A stretch of DNA of 64,000 nucleotides from Adhaeribacter terrigena (lineage in GTDB: Bacteria > Bacteroidota > Bacteroidia > Cytophagales > Hymenobacteraceae). A program made the position numbers and the translations under genes. Within the stretch, counting starts at the first letter, position 1, and each line of letters starts with the position of its first letter. Location of the stretch: positions 806,001 through 870,000 of the forward strand of contig NZ_JAEHFX010000001.1 in the NCBI RefSeq assembly GCF_016623615.1. Reading direction: 5' to 3'. Shown here one piece after another: positions 7,024 through 14,913 of this stretch. A model generated the notes under the pieces. The model was not told the DNA's origin and did not search any database. It worked only from the letters and a program-made list of their open reading frames with translations.

Positions 7024-10000
7024 TTAGAATGATACACGTAAGCTCGCACCTACACTTCTTACACTTGGCCCGCCGGCAAACTCACCAAATTCACCGCTCA
7101 GGTCATTACCAAAGGTAGTGGTCTCAGGGTCGATGATGTTATTTTCCTTAGGAGTTATCAGGAACAGGTTACGACCTACCAAGCTGATGTTTACACTTGC
7201 AAATGGTGTTTTAGAAATTAAGTCTGCTGGTAATGTATAACCCAATGTAGCTTCTCTTAGTTTCAGATAAGTTCTGCTGAATAAGTGCTCTCTTTCAATT
7301 GGTGCATTAGATTGTGGATTCCAGTAATCAACAATGCTACCCACATCTACCGGGTTCACGTTTTCAGAGAAAGTACCATCAGCGTTTTGAACTACTGAAT
7401 TAGGAATTACGAAAGGCAGACGGTCGTTATATAACGTGTTTGTTGTATTTCCCACAAACTGCGTTAAACGCTGCGTGTAAGAGTACATTAAACCACCTTT
7501 GCGATAATCGAACAGGAAGGAGAAGTTAATGTTTTTGTAGTTGAATTCATTGCTTAGGCCCATCATGAAATCAGGTTGAGAATTACCGTAAATTTCTTTT
7601 TCGGTAGTTGGAACCGGGTAGCCTGCAGCACTTACAATTAATTTACCATCTGGAGAGTATGTGTAACCCGGGCCTTTGAATACGCCAAGAGGTTCACCTA
7701 CTGTTGCTACGAAGTTAATGCCGTAAATAGATTGGATAGTAATCTCTTCTAATCCTTCGGTTAACTCTTCAACTTTGTTACGGTTGTTTGAGAAGGTGTA
7801 ACGAATATCCCAGTTGAAATCATCTGTACGAATTGGCGTAACAGTTAAACCAAGCTCAATACCTTTGTTAGAAATTTCACCTAAGTTAGATACCAGGGTA
7901 GAATAACCTGATGAAAGAGCAATTGGAACTGGGAGGATCTGACCTTTAGTAGAGCGGTTGTAGAAAGAGATATCAGATTTGATACGGCTATCTAGGAACT
8001 CAAAGTTACCACCAAATTCAAACTCGCGGGTGATCTCAGGAGCAAGGCTAAGGTTGCCGATCTGGTTAGATCGCTCGTAAGCGCTAACACCGCTAAGTGG
8101 GAAGTTCAGGTTACCAAAACCTAAACCAACTGTACCTGGTACGAATACTGAATTTACTAAGTAAGGAGAAGCATCGTTACCGGTTTTACCCCAAGCAGCA
8201 CGTACTTTACCAAAGTTCATTACGCCTTTCAGATTGGTAAACACATCTGTAAATACGAAGCTACCATTAATGCCAGGGTAGAAGAAACTGTTGTCGCTGG
8301 TTGGTAAAGTAGAAGACCAGTCATTACGGGCTACTAGGGTTAAGAATAAGTAATCACGGAAATTTAAGTCAGCCTGACCGTAAACACCATATAATCTTCT
8401 TAAGCTGGTTGCAGTTGAGGCTTCAACCGGAACTGAGGTATTTGCCAAGTTATAGAAGTTGGGGATAGTTAAGTTGTTGGTGAAAGCGGTACCGTTTCTG
8501 GCATAACGCTCATTCACGTTATAACCAACCAAAGTAGTTAAACGGAGATCTTCGTTGATGTTGTTGTTTGCTGTTAAAATTAAGTTAGCATCCAAATCAC
8601 GGGAGAAACGGTTTCTTTCTGTTACGCGGCCCGGTATGTCTGTATTAGAAGAGTTAGGGCTACCAGGTGTATAAGTACCTTTGGCTATCCAGTCCTGAAT
8701 AACGCCGTGCGCTACATCACCACCACCACGTAAGGTAGCAGTTAACCAATCGGTAAAGTTATAGCTCAAATCAACACCACCAAAAATACGGTTTTCGTCG
8801 AAATCGTTGCCGTTCTGGGTTAATGACCAGTAAGGGTTTTGCGCATAAGGAGTATAGAAATTATCCAGCGTGTTAAAAGGATTATTTAAGTCTTTGTAAT
8901 CAACTATACTGTGATCGACAGGAATCTGGATCATTTCCTGGAACAAGGTTTGGCCTTCGCCGCCCTGACCGGTAGTTACTGCTTTCGCATCTTTTCTTAC
9001 ATAATTCAAGTTAGAAGAAATGGTGATTTTTTTACCTCTGGTCGAACCACGTAAGGCTAAAGTATTACGTTTGTAAGAATCTGCGTCCGTTGGTACTACA
9101 CCGTTCTCGCTAACATTACCATAAGAAGCGTAGAAGCTGGTTTTTTCTGAACCGCCAGATAAAGCGATGGTGTTAATATAGGATTTACCGGTTTCGTAGA
9201 AATCTTTCAGGTTGTCTTTCTGTGCTGAGAAAGGCTTAATTTGCTGTGAGTTATTTACGATGTTACCCCACAGACGGTCTTTCCCATCCAGCATTGGGCC
9301 CCAGCTACCATTTTCTTCAGAAGCGAAGTGTCCATTCCAGCCTTGTCCGAATACCTGTTGGGTTTGAGGTAAGCGTAGCGGTCTGGAGAAAGTAGCAGAA
9401 GTAGTAAAATCTACACCTATCTTTTCAGAAACTCTGCCTTTTTTAGTAGTAATGATAATTACACCACTTGCAGCCCGTGAACCATAAAGGGCAGTTGCAG
9501 AAGCACCTTTCAGGATTGAGATGGATTCTATATCATCCGGGTTGATGTCATTGGCACGGTTACCAAAATCCTGGGTACGGTTCACCGTGTTGGTGCCCTC
9601 ATTCAGGTTGGTAGCAGCGTTGTTCATCGGGATACCATCGATTACGTATAACGGGTTGTTATTTCCGGTAATAGAAGAGTAACCACGAAGAATAACTTTA
9701 GTAGAAGCACCTGGTGAACCCGAAGCAGAAGAAACGTTCATACCTGCTACTTTACCTTGTAGGGCGTTCATCGGGCTGGAAGTACGGCCTTTGGTAATCT
9801 CTTCAGATTTTACTGAAGTTGTAGCATAACCTAAACCTCTTTCCTGGCGCTCAACGCCCATTGCTGTTACTACCACTTCGCCTAATTGCTGGGCATCGGT
9901 ATCCATAGTAACGCTGACGTTTGATTCCGTACCGATTGTGCGCTCGATGGTTTTGTAACCGATAAAGCGGAATTCAAGTGTGTTTGAGCCTGCCGGCACG

Positions 10001-10194
10001 CTTAACGTGTAGCCACCATTTACATCGGTTGCAGTTCCAACACCTGTAAGGCCTTTAACAGAAACGGAAACGCCCGGCAAGCCGGTATTTGTCGCTTTGT
10101 CAATGACCGTACCCGAGATTGTTCTGTCCTGCGCCATTGCCTGCTGTAGCAAGGTAAACACCAGGACCAAACTCATTAAGAGTAGTTTTTTCAT
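7024..10194 (-). CDS. SusC/RagA-family TonB-dependent outer-membrane transporter
   Basis: A 1056-residue importer. A signal peptide is cleaved near MAQD (residue 22). It is followed by a carboxypeptidase-D-like beta domain (about 23-105: GTVIDKATNTGLPGVSVSVK), a TonB-box region LGEVVVTAMG near 103-112, a plug domain with the family motif LYGSRAASGVIIITTKKG near 240, and a 22-strand-type barrel ending in VSF. It couples to TonB-ExbBD for active import across the outer membrane and is the first gene of the four-gene operon. About 400 bp of upstream DNA is free for control; no ECF sigma/anti-sigma pair is next to it. Confidence 0.94.
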   Translation of the reverse strand: MKKLLLMSLVLVFTLLQQAMAQDRTISGTVIDKATNTGLPGVSVSVKGLTGVGTATDVNGGYTLSVPAGSNTLEFRFIGYKTIERTIGTESNVSVTMDTDAQQLGEVVVTAMGVERQERGLGYATTSVKSEEITKGRTSSPMNALQGKVAGMNVSSASGSPGASTKVILRGYSSITGNNNPLYVIDGIPMNNAATNLNEGTNTVNRTQDFGNRANDINPDDIESISILKGASATALYGSRAASGVIIITTKKGRVSEKIGVDFTTSATFSRPLRLPQTQQVFGQGWNGHFASEENGSWGPMLDGKDRLWGNIVNNSQQIKPFSAQKDNLKDFYETGKSYINTIALSGGSEKTSFYASYGNVSENGVVPTDADSYKRNTLALRGSTRGKKITISSNLNYVRKDAKAVTTGQGGEGQTLFQEMIQIPVDHSIVDYKDLNNPFNTLDNFYTPYAQNPYWSLTQNGNDFDENRIFGGVDLSYNFTDWLTATLRGGGDVAHGVIQDWIAKGTYTPGSPNSSNTDIPGRVTERNRFSRDLDANLILTANNNINEDLRLTTLVGYNVNERYARNGTAFTNNLTIPNFYNLANTSVPVEASTATSLRRLYGVYGQADLNFRDYLFLTLVARNDWSSTLPTSDNSFFYPGINGSFVFTDVFTNLKGVMNFGKVRAAWGKTGNDASPYLVNSVFVPGTVGLGFGNLNFPLSGVSAYERSNQIGNLSLAPEITREFEFGGNFEFLDSRIKSDISFYNRSTKGQILPVPIALSSGYSTLVSNLGEISNKGIELGLTVTPIRTDDFNWDIRYTFSNNRNKVEELTEGLEEITIQSIYGINFVATVGEPLGVFKGPGYTYSPDGKLIVSAAGYPVPTTEKEIYGNSQPDFMMGLSNEFNYKNINFSFLFDYRKGGLMYSYTQRLTQFVGNTTNTLYNDRLPFVIPNSVVQNADGTFSENVNPVDVGSIVDYWNPQSNAPIEREHLFSRTYLKLREATLGYTLPADLISKTPFASVNISLVGRNLFLITPKENNIIDPETTTFGNDLSGEFGEFAGGPSVRSVGASLRVSF

Positions 10195-10591
10195 TGTGTT
10201 TGTTTTAGGGTGAAAAGATAAAATTTTAAAATTGAACAGTTTGTCAAGTCAATGTTAACTAAAAGTTTGTAATAAACAAAACGCTGCAAGCATAATTTTT
10301 TCGCACTCACAGTGCATTCTGAGTAGATAAATGGGGTAAAAAAGATAAGGTTGATAGACGGTATTTTAATAGTTTAAGATAACGTATTCAAATTGAATAA
10401 ATTATATGTTGCTTCGGAATAATTCTGTGCTTGCAAAAACTTAAAAACCGGATGAAAATGCTGGAAAAAAAAGTAGGAAATTTCTATAGATCTTTTGATT
10501 TTGGTTAGGTGAACGTTGATTTCATATTGGTCATAAACGACGAAAAGCCCGGTGTATTGCCGGACTTTTCGCACTACGGAAAGCGTAGCTT
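10195..10591. other. spacer between the SusC operon and prfB
   Basis: About 400 bp without a supported gene. The SusC-proximal part is A/T-rich; on the minus strand a TATCTTTT word at 10213-10220 resembles a Bacteroidota -7 box, but no well-spaced -33 box was found. The distal part holds the prfB terminator. A 66-codon minus-strand frame at 10374-10574 has no recognisable features and is not called. Confidence 0.6.
10541..10571. terminator. terminator downstream of prfB
   Basis: Arms CGAAAAG-CCGG and CCGG-CTTTTCG with one mismatch and a 7-base loop, 20 bp after the prfB stop on the minus strand. The T-run is short. Confidence 0.65.
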
Positions 10592-11669
10592 TTAGTTTTG
10601 CATCAGAAAACCTTTTATGTATTCATCTAGGTCGCCATCCAATACTTTCTGCACATCGGTTCGTTCAATTCCGGTGCGAAGATCCTTTATAAGTTTATAA
10701 GGATGCAACACATAATTCCGGATCTGAGAACCAAAGTCGATGCGTTTCTTAGTGCTTTCTATTTTATCACGTTCTTCGTTCTTTTTATCTACTTCAATCT
10801 GGTATAAGCGGGAACGTAGCATGTTTAAAGCGTGCTCTTTGTTCATGAGCTGCGAACGCTCTATCTGGCATTCGATCACAATGCCCGAAGGTTTGTGTTT
10901 TAAACGCACCGCCGTTTCCACTTTGTTCACGTTCTGGCCGCCGGCACCACCGGCCCGATACGTATCCCATTCAATATCGGCCGGGTTAATTTCTATGTTA
11001 ATGGTTTCATCTACGAGCGGGTAAGCAAAAACCGAAGCAAAAGAAGTGTGCCTGCGGCCTCCGGAATCGAATGGAGAAATGCGTACCAGGCGATGCACCC
11101 CGATCTCCGATTTTAAATACCCGTAAGCAAAGTCGCCTTTAATTTCCAGCGTAGCCGATTTTATGCCCGCGCCATCGCCGGGCTGGTAGTTCAGCTGGCG
11201 CACCTGGAAGTTATGGCTTTCAGCCCACATGATGTACATGCGCATGAGCATTTCGGCCCAGTCCTGGCTTTCAGTGCCGCCGGCGCCAGGGTTTATTTCC
11301 ATAATGGCACTCAGCTGGTCTTCTTCGTTGCTGAGCATGCGTTTGAATTCGAGTTGCTCTACAACGGCTTCGGTGGCTTTGAATTCGGCCTCTACTTCTT
11401 CCTGGCTGCCTTCGCCTTCTTTAAAGAATTCGTAAAGCGTTTCGAGATCAGCTAATTTGGCTTCAACGGCTTCGTAATCATCGGTCCAGATCTTAACCGA
11501 TTTAATTTCGCGCAGAATGGTTTCGGCTTTTTTAGAATCGTCCCAGAAACCGGGAGCGGTGGTTTGCGCTTCGGTTGCTACTACCTGCGCTTTTTTGGCA
11601 TCGTAGTCAAAGATACCTCCTCAGGGCCTCTACGCGGCCTCTTAGATCTTTTATTTGTTCGTTAGTCAT
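10592..11669 (-). CDS. prfB: peptide chain release factor 2, with programmed +1 frameshift
   Basis: RF2 reads UGA and UAA stops and releases finished proteins. The gene is split over two frames. A 20-codon leader starts at ATG 11669-11667 ([20 protein letters not shown]) and meets TGA at 11609-11607. The site reads AGGAGG TAT CTT TGA C, the classical RF2 arrangement: an internal Shine-Dalgarno hexamer at 11621-11616, slippery CTT at 11612-11610 and in-frame TGA. After a +1 shift translation continues [10 protein letters not shown] through PGFWDD into the long frame. The main part shows [11 protein letters not shown] and the catalytic GGQ in GAGGQNVNK. The leader is essential; a plain frame call would start wrongly at Met 11338. 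Expression is autoregulated by RF2 level. Confidence 0.96.
11607..11621 (-). promoter_or_regulatory. prfB programmed +1 frameshift site
   Basis: AGGAGG, then TAT, slippery CTT and TGA followed by C. The low-efficiency TGA-C context and the 3-base gap from the purine-rich hexamer to the slippery codon match the known RF2 autoregulatory signal. Confidence 0.95.
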
Positions 11670-11731
11670 ATTTTTATTTTAGCCGGAATTTCAGGATCAT
11701 TTTCCGGTAAAGGTAAGGTAGTTTTTTATTA

Positions 11732-11763
11732 AAAAACGGTACGGTTTCGGGCTGAAAAAGTCG
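11732..11763 (+). repeat. 29-bp dispersed element, copy 5
   Basis: AAAAACGGTACGG, TTTCGGGCTG, AAAAAGTCGG. About 60 bp upstream of the prfB leader start. Confidence 0.75.
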
Positions 11764-12078
11764 GAACAAGATTTTAAGGATTGAAAGGTTTCCAGAATTC
11801 CGTTCAGTTGAAACCTTGATCTTGCCCCTTGTAAAAATTTCTCATTGCGGCCTGCTTTAGCAAACGGTTGTAAAAGGCTGTTATACGGCTTCAGTCAAAT
11901 TGTATTAATCCGTTAAGCATGAAATTTTGGCCAGAGCTCATAAATATTCCCCAGTTATCCGTTAGCTAAAGCAGATGGCTATGAAATTCCGGTAAGAGAA
12001 ATTGATAGCCAATTTAAAGTGGCAATAATATTTTACTGAAAATCTACGAAATCCATGAATCCGTTTAATCAGCGATCC

Positions 12079-12107
12079 AAAATGCTAAGCTTTTCAAACT
12101 AAAAAAT
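12079..12107 (+). repeat. 29-bp dispersed element, copy 6 (degenerate)
   Basis: AAAATGCTAAGC, TTTTCAAACT, AAAAAATG. The core has TG for CG and the end lacks the ST dinucleotide. It lies head-to-tail before copy 7. Confidence 0.5.
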
Positions 12108-12110
12108 GTT

Positions 12111-12174
12111 AAAAAACAGTAGCGTTTCCCTTCATAAAAGTCTAAACTTTTACCCGGAAAACGCTACCGTTTTT
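12111..12174. repeat. two dispersed elements as a convergent palindrome (copies 7 and 8)
   Basis: Copy 7 (+, 12111-12142) and copy 8 (-, 12146-12174) face each other. AAAACAGTAGCGTTT pairs with AAACGCTACCGTTTT, and AAAAGT with ACTTTT around a 4-base centre. The palindrome lies 15 bp past the ilvE stop and could fold into a long hairpin at the ilvE mRNA end. Confidence 0.75.
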
Positions 12175-12189
12175 AACTTAAAAAGTGTT

Positions 12190-13254
12190 TCAGATCTTCG
12201 CCATCCAATTATGAATATCAGCCGCTTCACCGGTTTTGATCTTATCTAATTCCACCGAAACTTTATTGGAGAATTTGCGGGTTTCTACGGCCGGCAGCTC
12301 GTAATCTTTGCCTTCGTAGCCAATGGTAATGATCGGGGCAATTACGGCGGCGGTACCGCAACCAAAAGCTTCTTCCAAGGTTCCGTTGGCGTGCGCGGCC
12401 ACAATTTCATCGGCCGAGATCCGGCGTTCTTCCACGGTCATGCCAAAGTCGCGGGCTAGTTGCATAACGCTGTCGCGGGTAATGCCGGCCAGAATGGAAG
12501 TGCTTAAAGCCGGTGTGATGAGTTTACCATCGATCACGAACATCAGGTTCATGGTGCCGCTTTCTTCCAGGAATTTATGTTCTTTGCCGTCGGTCCAGAT
12601 CAGTTGCTGGTAGCCTTGTTGCTGGGCCAGTTTGGAAGGCAGCATGGAAGCGCCGTAGTTACCGGCGGCTTTGGCAAAACCGGCGCCGCCTTCTACCGAA
12701 CGGGTATATTCGGTTTCGATTTTAACGCGCAGCGGATTGGCATAATAACCACCCACCGGGCAGCAGAAGATCATGAATTTATAGTTTGCCGAAGGACGTA
12801 CGCCTACAAAAGCATCGGTTGCGAACATGAACGGACGGATGTAAAGCGCGCAGCCTTTGGTTGGCGGCACCCACTCCGAATCCAGTTTCAATAGTTCAGT
12901 TAAGCCCTGCATGAAAATTTCTTCCGGAAGGGTAGGCATGCACATGCGTTCGGCGGAAAGGTTCAGGCGGCGGGCGTTATCCAGCGGGCGGAACATCAGT
13001 ACTTCACCTTCGGCATTTTTATACGCTTTCATTCCTTCAAAAATAGCCTGGCCGTAATGCAGCGCCGAAGTTGCCGGGCTGAGGTTAAGGTCGCCGTAAG
13101 GCAGAATTTCTGGCGTTTGCCACTGGCCATCCACGTAATCTACCATGAACATGTGGTCGGCGAAAATTTTACCGAATTCAATATTGTTGTAATCTAACTC
13201 AGAAATGCGCGATTCCGGGGTTTTGGTTATATTTATAAAGCAGGTCTCGATCAT
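12190..13254 (-). CDS. ilvE: branched-chain amino acid aminotransferase
   Basis: A PLP-dependent fold-type IV aminotransferase, cytoplasmic, that moves the amino group between glutamate and the keto acids of Leu, Ile and Val. At 354 residues it matches the long (BCAT-like) group. The PLP lysine is in FAKAAGNYGAS, Lys195. Other family signatures are ALHYGQAIFEGMKAY (about 65-78) and the cofactor segment EESGTMNLMFV. The other ilv/leu genes are not nearby. The start is the ATG at 13254; the upstream spacer is A/T-rich and repeat-bearing. Confidence 0.95.
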   Translation of the reverse strand: MIETCFINITKTPESRISELDYNNIEFGKIFADHMFMVDYVDGQWQTPEILPYGDLNLSPATSALHYGQAIFEGMKAYKNAEGEVLMFRPLDNARRLNLSAERMCMPTLPEEIFMQGLTELLKLDSEWVPPTKGCALYIRPFMFATDAFVGVRPSANYKFMIFCCPVGGYYANPLRVKIETEYTRSVEGGAGFAKAAGNYGASMLPSKLAQQQGYQQLIWTDGKEHKFLEESGTMNLMFVIDGKLITPALSTSILAGITRDSVMQLARDFGMTVEERRISADEIVAAHANGTLEEAFGCGTAAVIAPIITIGYEGKDYELPAVETRKFSNKVSVELDKIKTGEAADIHNWMAKI

Positions 13255-13440
13255 ATTTTTTAATTATTGAATAACTGAATGAGAGATTTATTGAATGATT
13301 GCATGAGAGAATTTGTGATTTAGAGAATGATTGATTTTCGGTAGGAATTTCCGGGATGGAAAGTAGAAGCAAAACAAAAGGTCATTCAGGATCATAATTC
13401 AAATTAGCCAAAATTGTTCAGAAAGCCAAGTTTCGGATTG

Positions 13441-13471
13441 AAAAACGCTATGGTTTTTCCTTTAAAAAGTG
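13441..13471 (+). repeat. 29-bp dispersed element, copy 9
   Basis: AAAAACGCTATGG, TTTTTCCTTT, AAAAAGTGC. The A- and T-tracts follow each other at about one helical turn. Confidence 0.75.
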
Positions 13472-13510
13472 CCTATCCCCGTTTAACGGAATTACTTATG
13501 ATGCAGCCAC

Positions 13511-13541
13511 AAAACGCTATGATTCCAGGCCAAAAAAGTCG
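13511..13541 (+). repeat. 29-bp dispersed element, copy 10
   Basis: AAAACGCTATGA, TTCCAGGCC, AAAAAAGTCG. Exactly 70 bp after copy 9, same direction. Confidence 0.75.
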
Positions 13542-13626
13542 TAGAACGAAAAACACTTCTCATCTTCACCTTCAAAAATTCTCTTATTCGCTCATGCAAG
13601 AATTCCATCACGCTCTCATTAAAAAA

Positions 13627-14175
13627 CTACATCCGTGGTTTCCAGGGCACTTCCTCGGCGTTCAGCTCGTGGGCCATTTTGCGGCTTAAAACAAAGAGGT
13701 AATCCGATAGACGGTTCAAATACTGAATTACCAGTTCTGCTACGAAACTTTCTTCCTGCAAGCCAATAGTTAGGCGTTCGGCACGGCGGCAAACGCAGCG
13801 CGCTAAATGACAAAACGAAACCGACTGATGGCCGCCCGGCAAAACGAAAACCCGCAAAGGCGGCAGTTCGTCATTCATCTTGTCAATTTCGTTTTCGAGT
13901 AAGGTAACGTCTTCGGCATGCAGGTCCGGAATTTTCATTTTAGACTTTTCCGGGTCGGAAGCGAGTGAAGAACCGATGGTAAACAAACGATCCTGGATCC
14001 CTTTCAGCAGGTCTTTACGGCCGGCATTTACTTCCTGATCGCGCACCAGACCAATATAAGAATTCAGTTCATCTACGGTACCGTAGGTTTCGATGCGCAA
14101 ATGCGATTTTTTTACGCGGGTGCCGCCAATCAGCGAGGTTTCGCCTTTGTCGCCGGTTTTGGTATATACTTTCAT
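13627..14175 (-). CDS. cob(I)yrinic acid a,c-diamide adenosyltransferase (PduO type)
   Basis: Transfers adenosyl from ATP to reduced corrinoid, giving adenosylcobalamin. The 182 residues begin with the PduO-family ATP-binding start KVYTKTGDKGETSLIGGTRV and continue with YGTVDELNSYIG. The C-terminal half has the CRRAERL helix and YLNRLSDYLFVL, both typical. The start codon overlaps the stop of the upstream ABC ATPase gene by one base (TGATG), so the two are translationally coupled, although no functional link is known. Confidence 0.93.
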   Translation of the reverse strand: MKVYTKTGDKGETSLIGGTRVKKSHLRIETYGTVDELNSYIGLVRDQEVNAGRKDLLKGIQDRLFTIGSSLASDPEKSKMKIPDLHAEDVTLLENEIDKMNDELPPLRVFVLPGGHQSVSFCHLARCVCRRAERLTIGLQEESFVAELVIQYLNRLSDYLFVLSRKMAHELNAEEVPWKPRM

Positions 14176-14903
14176 CAGATTTTCGGGGCAGTGTTTTGTA
14201 AATGCGTGGCAACTTCCAGGTTCTCAATATCGCTTTCAATCAAGCCATCGCGCAGACGCACAATCCGGTGGGCGTATTTGGCAATGTCTTCTTCGTGCGT
14301 AACCATAATAATGGTGTTGCCTTTTTCGTAAAGTTTCTCGAAAAGGTCCATGATCTCGTAGGAAGTTTTGGAATCGAGGTTACCGGTTGGCTCATCGGCC
14401 AGAATGATGCTGGGGTCGTTTATGAGAGCCCGGGCAATGGCCACGCGCTGCCGCTGCCCGCCGGAAAGTTCGTTGGGCTTATGCTTCGCGCGGTCGGCAA
14501 GACCTACACTGGCCAGCGCCGCCATGGCTTTTTCATCGCGGATCGATTTTTTATAACCGGCATATACCAACGGCAACGCCACGTTATCCAAAGCCGAGGA
14601 ACGAGGCAACAAATTGAAGGTCTGAAACACGAAACCAATCTCTTTATTGCGGACTTCGGCCAGCTCATTATCGGTCATGTTGCTCACATCTTTTCCGTTC
14701 AGAATATACTGGCCGGAACTGGGCGTATCGAGGCAACCTACAATGTTCATTAAAGTGGATTTTCCGGAACCTGAAGGCCCCATAAAAGCTACATATTCGC
14801 CTTTGTTTATGGTTATGGAAATGGAACGGAGCGCGTGAATGGTTTCGCTGCCCATCCGGTAGATCCGGGAAATTTCGTTCGTTTGAATAATGGTTTGTGC
14901 CAT
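14175..14903 (-). CDS. ABC transporter ATP-binding protein (LolD/MacB type)
   Basis: A 242-residue ATPase of the MacB/LolD/FtsE branch. Walker [10 protein letters not shown] is at residues 42-50, the Q-loop at FQTFNLLP, signature [15 protein letters not shown] at about 147, Walker [13 protein letters not shown], and the H-loop in MVTHEED. It energises a mechanotransmission-type permease acting on lipoproteins, peptides or drugs; the permease gene is not next to it in this window. It sits between the large TPR membrane protein (10 bp upstream) and the adenosyltransferase (1-bp overlap). Confidence 0.93.
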   Translation of the reverse strand: MAQTIIQTNEISRIYRMGSETIHALRSISITINKGEYVAFMGPSGSGKSTLMNIVGCLDTPSSGQYILNGKDVSNMTDNELAEVRNKEIGFVFQTFNLLPRSSALDNVALPLVYAGYKKSIRDEKAMAALASVGLADRAKHKPNELSGGQRQRVAIARALINDPSIILADEPTGNLDSKTSYEIMDLFEKLYEKGNTIIMVTHEEDIAKYAHRIVRLRDGLIESDIENLEVATHLQNTAPKI

Positions 14904-14913
14904 AGGTGCGCGT

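Larger units (their letters stand above)
11670..12189. other. 520-bp spacer between prfB and ilvE
   Basis: No gene is supported. It contains four dispersed 29-bp elements, two of them facing each other as a long palindrome (12111-12174), and a fragment of the ATCCATGAATCCGTTTAATC-type repeat near 12047-12076. The prfB promoter must lie in the first part; no convincing box pair was found. Confidence 0.7.
13255..13626. repeat. 372-bp spacer edged by inverted GAATGAGAG-type repeats
   Basis: Directly beside the ilvE start the plus strand reads GAATGAGAGATTTATTGAAT-type words (about 13262-13333). Directly beside the next stop codon it reads the inverse CTCTTATTCGCTCATG-type words (about 13570-13620). 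Two same-direction dispersed elements lie between. A frame at 13414-13689 runs through both elements and is rejected as a gene. Confidence 0.7.

Noticed and set aside
10374-10574. 66-codon frame upstream of the SusC operon
   Set aside because: A/T-rich, no features, and it overlaps the prfB terminator.
10592-11338. prfB as a truncated pseudogene
   Set aside because: The missing N-terminus is present in a second frame joined by the classical RF2 frameshift site, so the gene is intact.
13414-13689. 91-codon plus-strand frame in the ilvE/adenosyltransferase spacer
   Set aside because: It reads through two dispersed elements and low-complexity repeats and ends inside the opposite gene; similarity within it (NAMV / NAMI) comes from the repeat.
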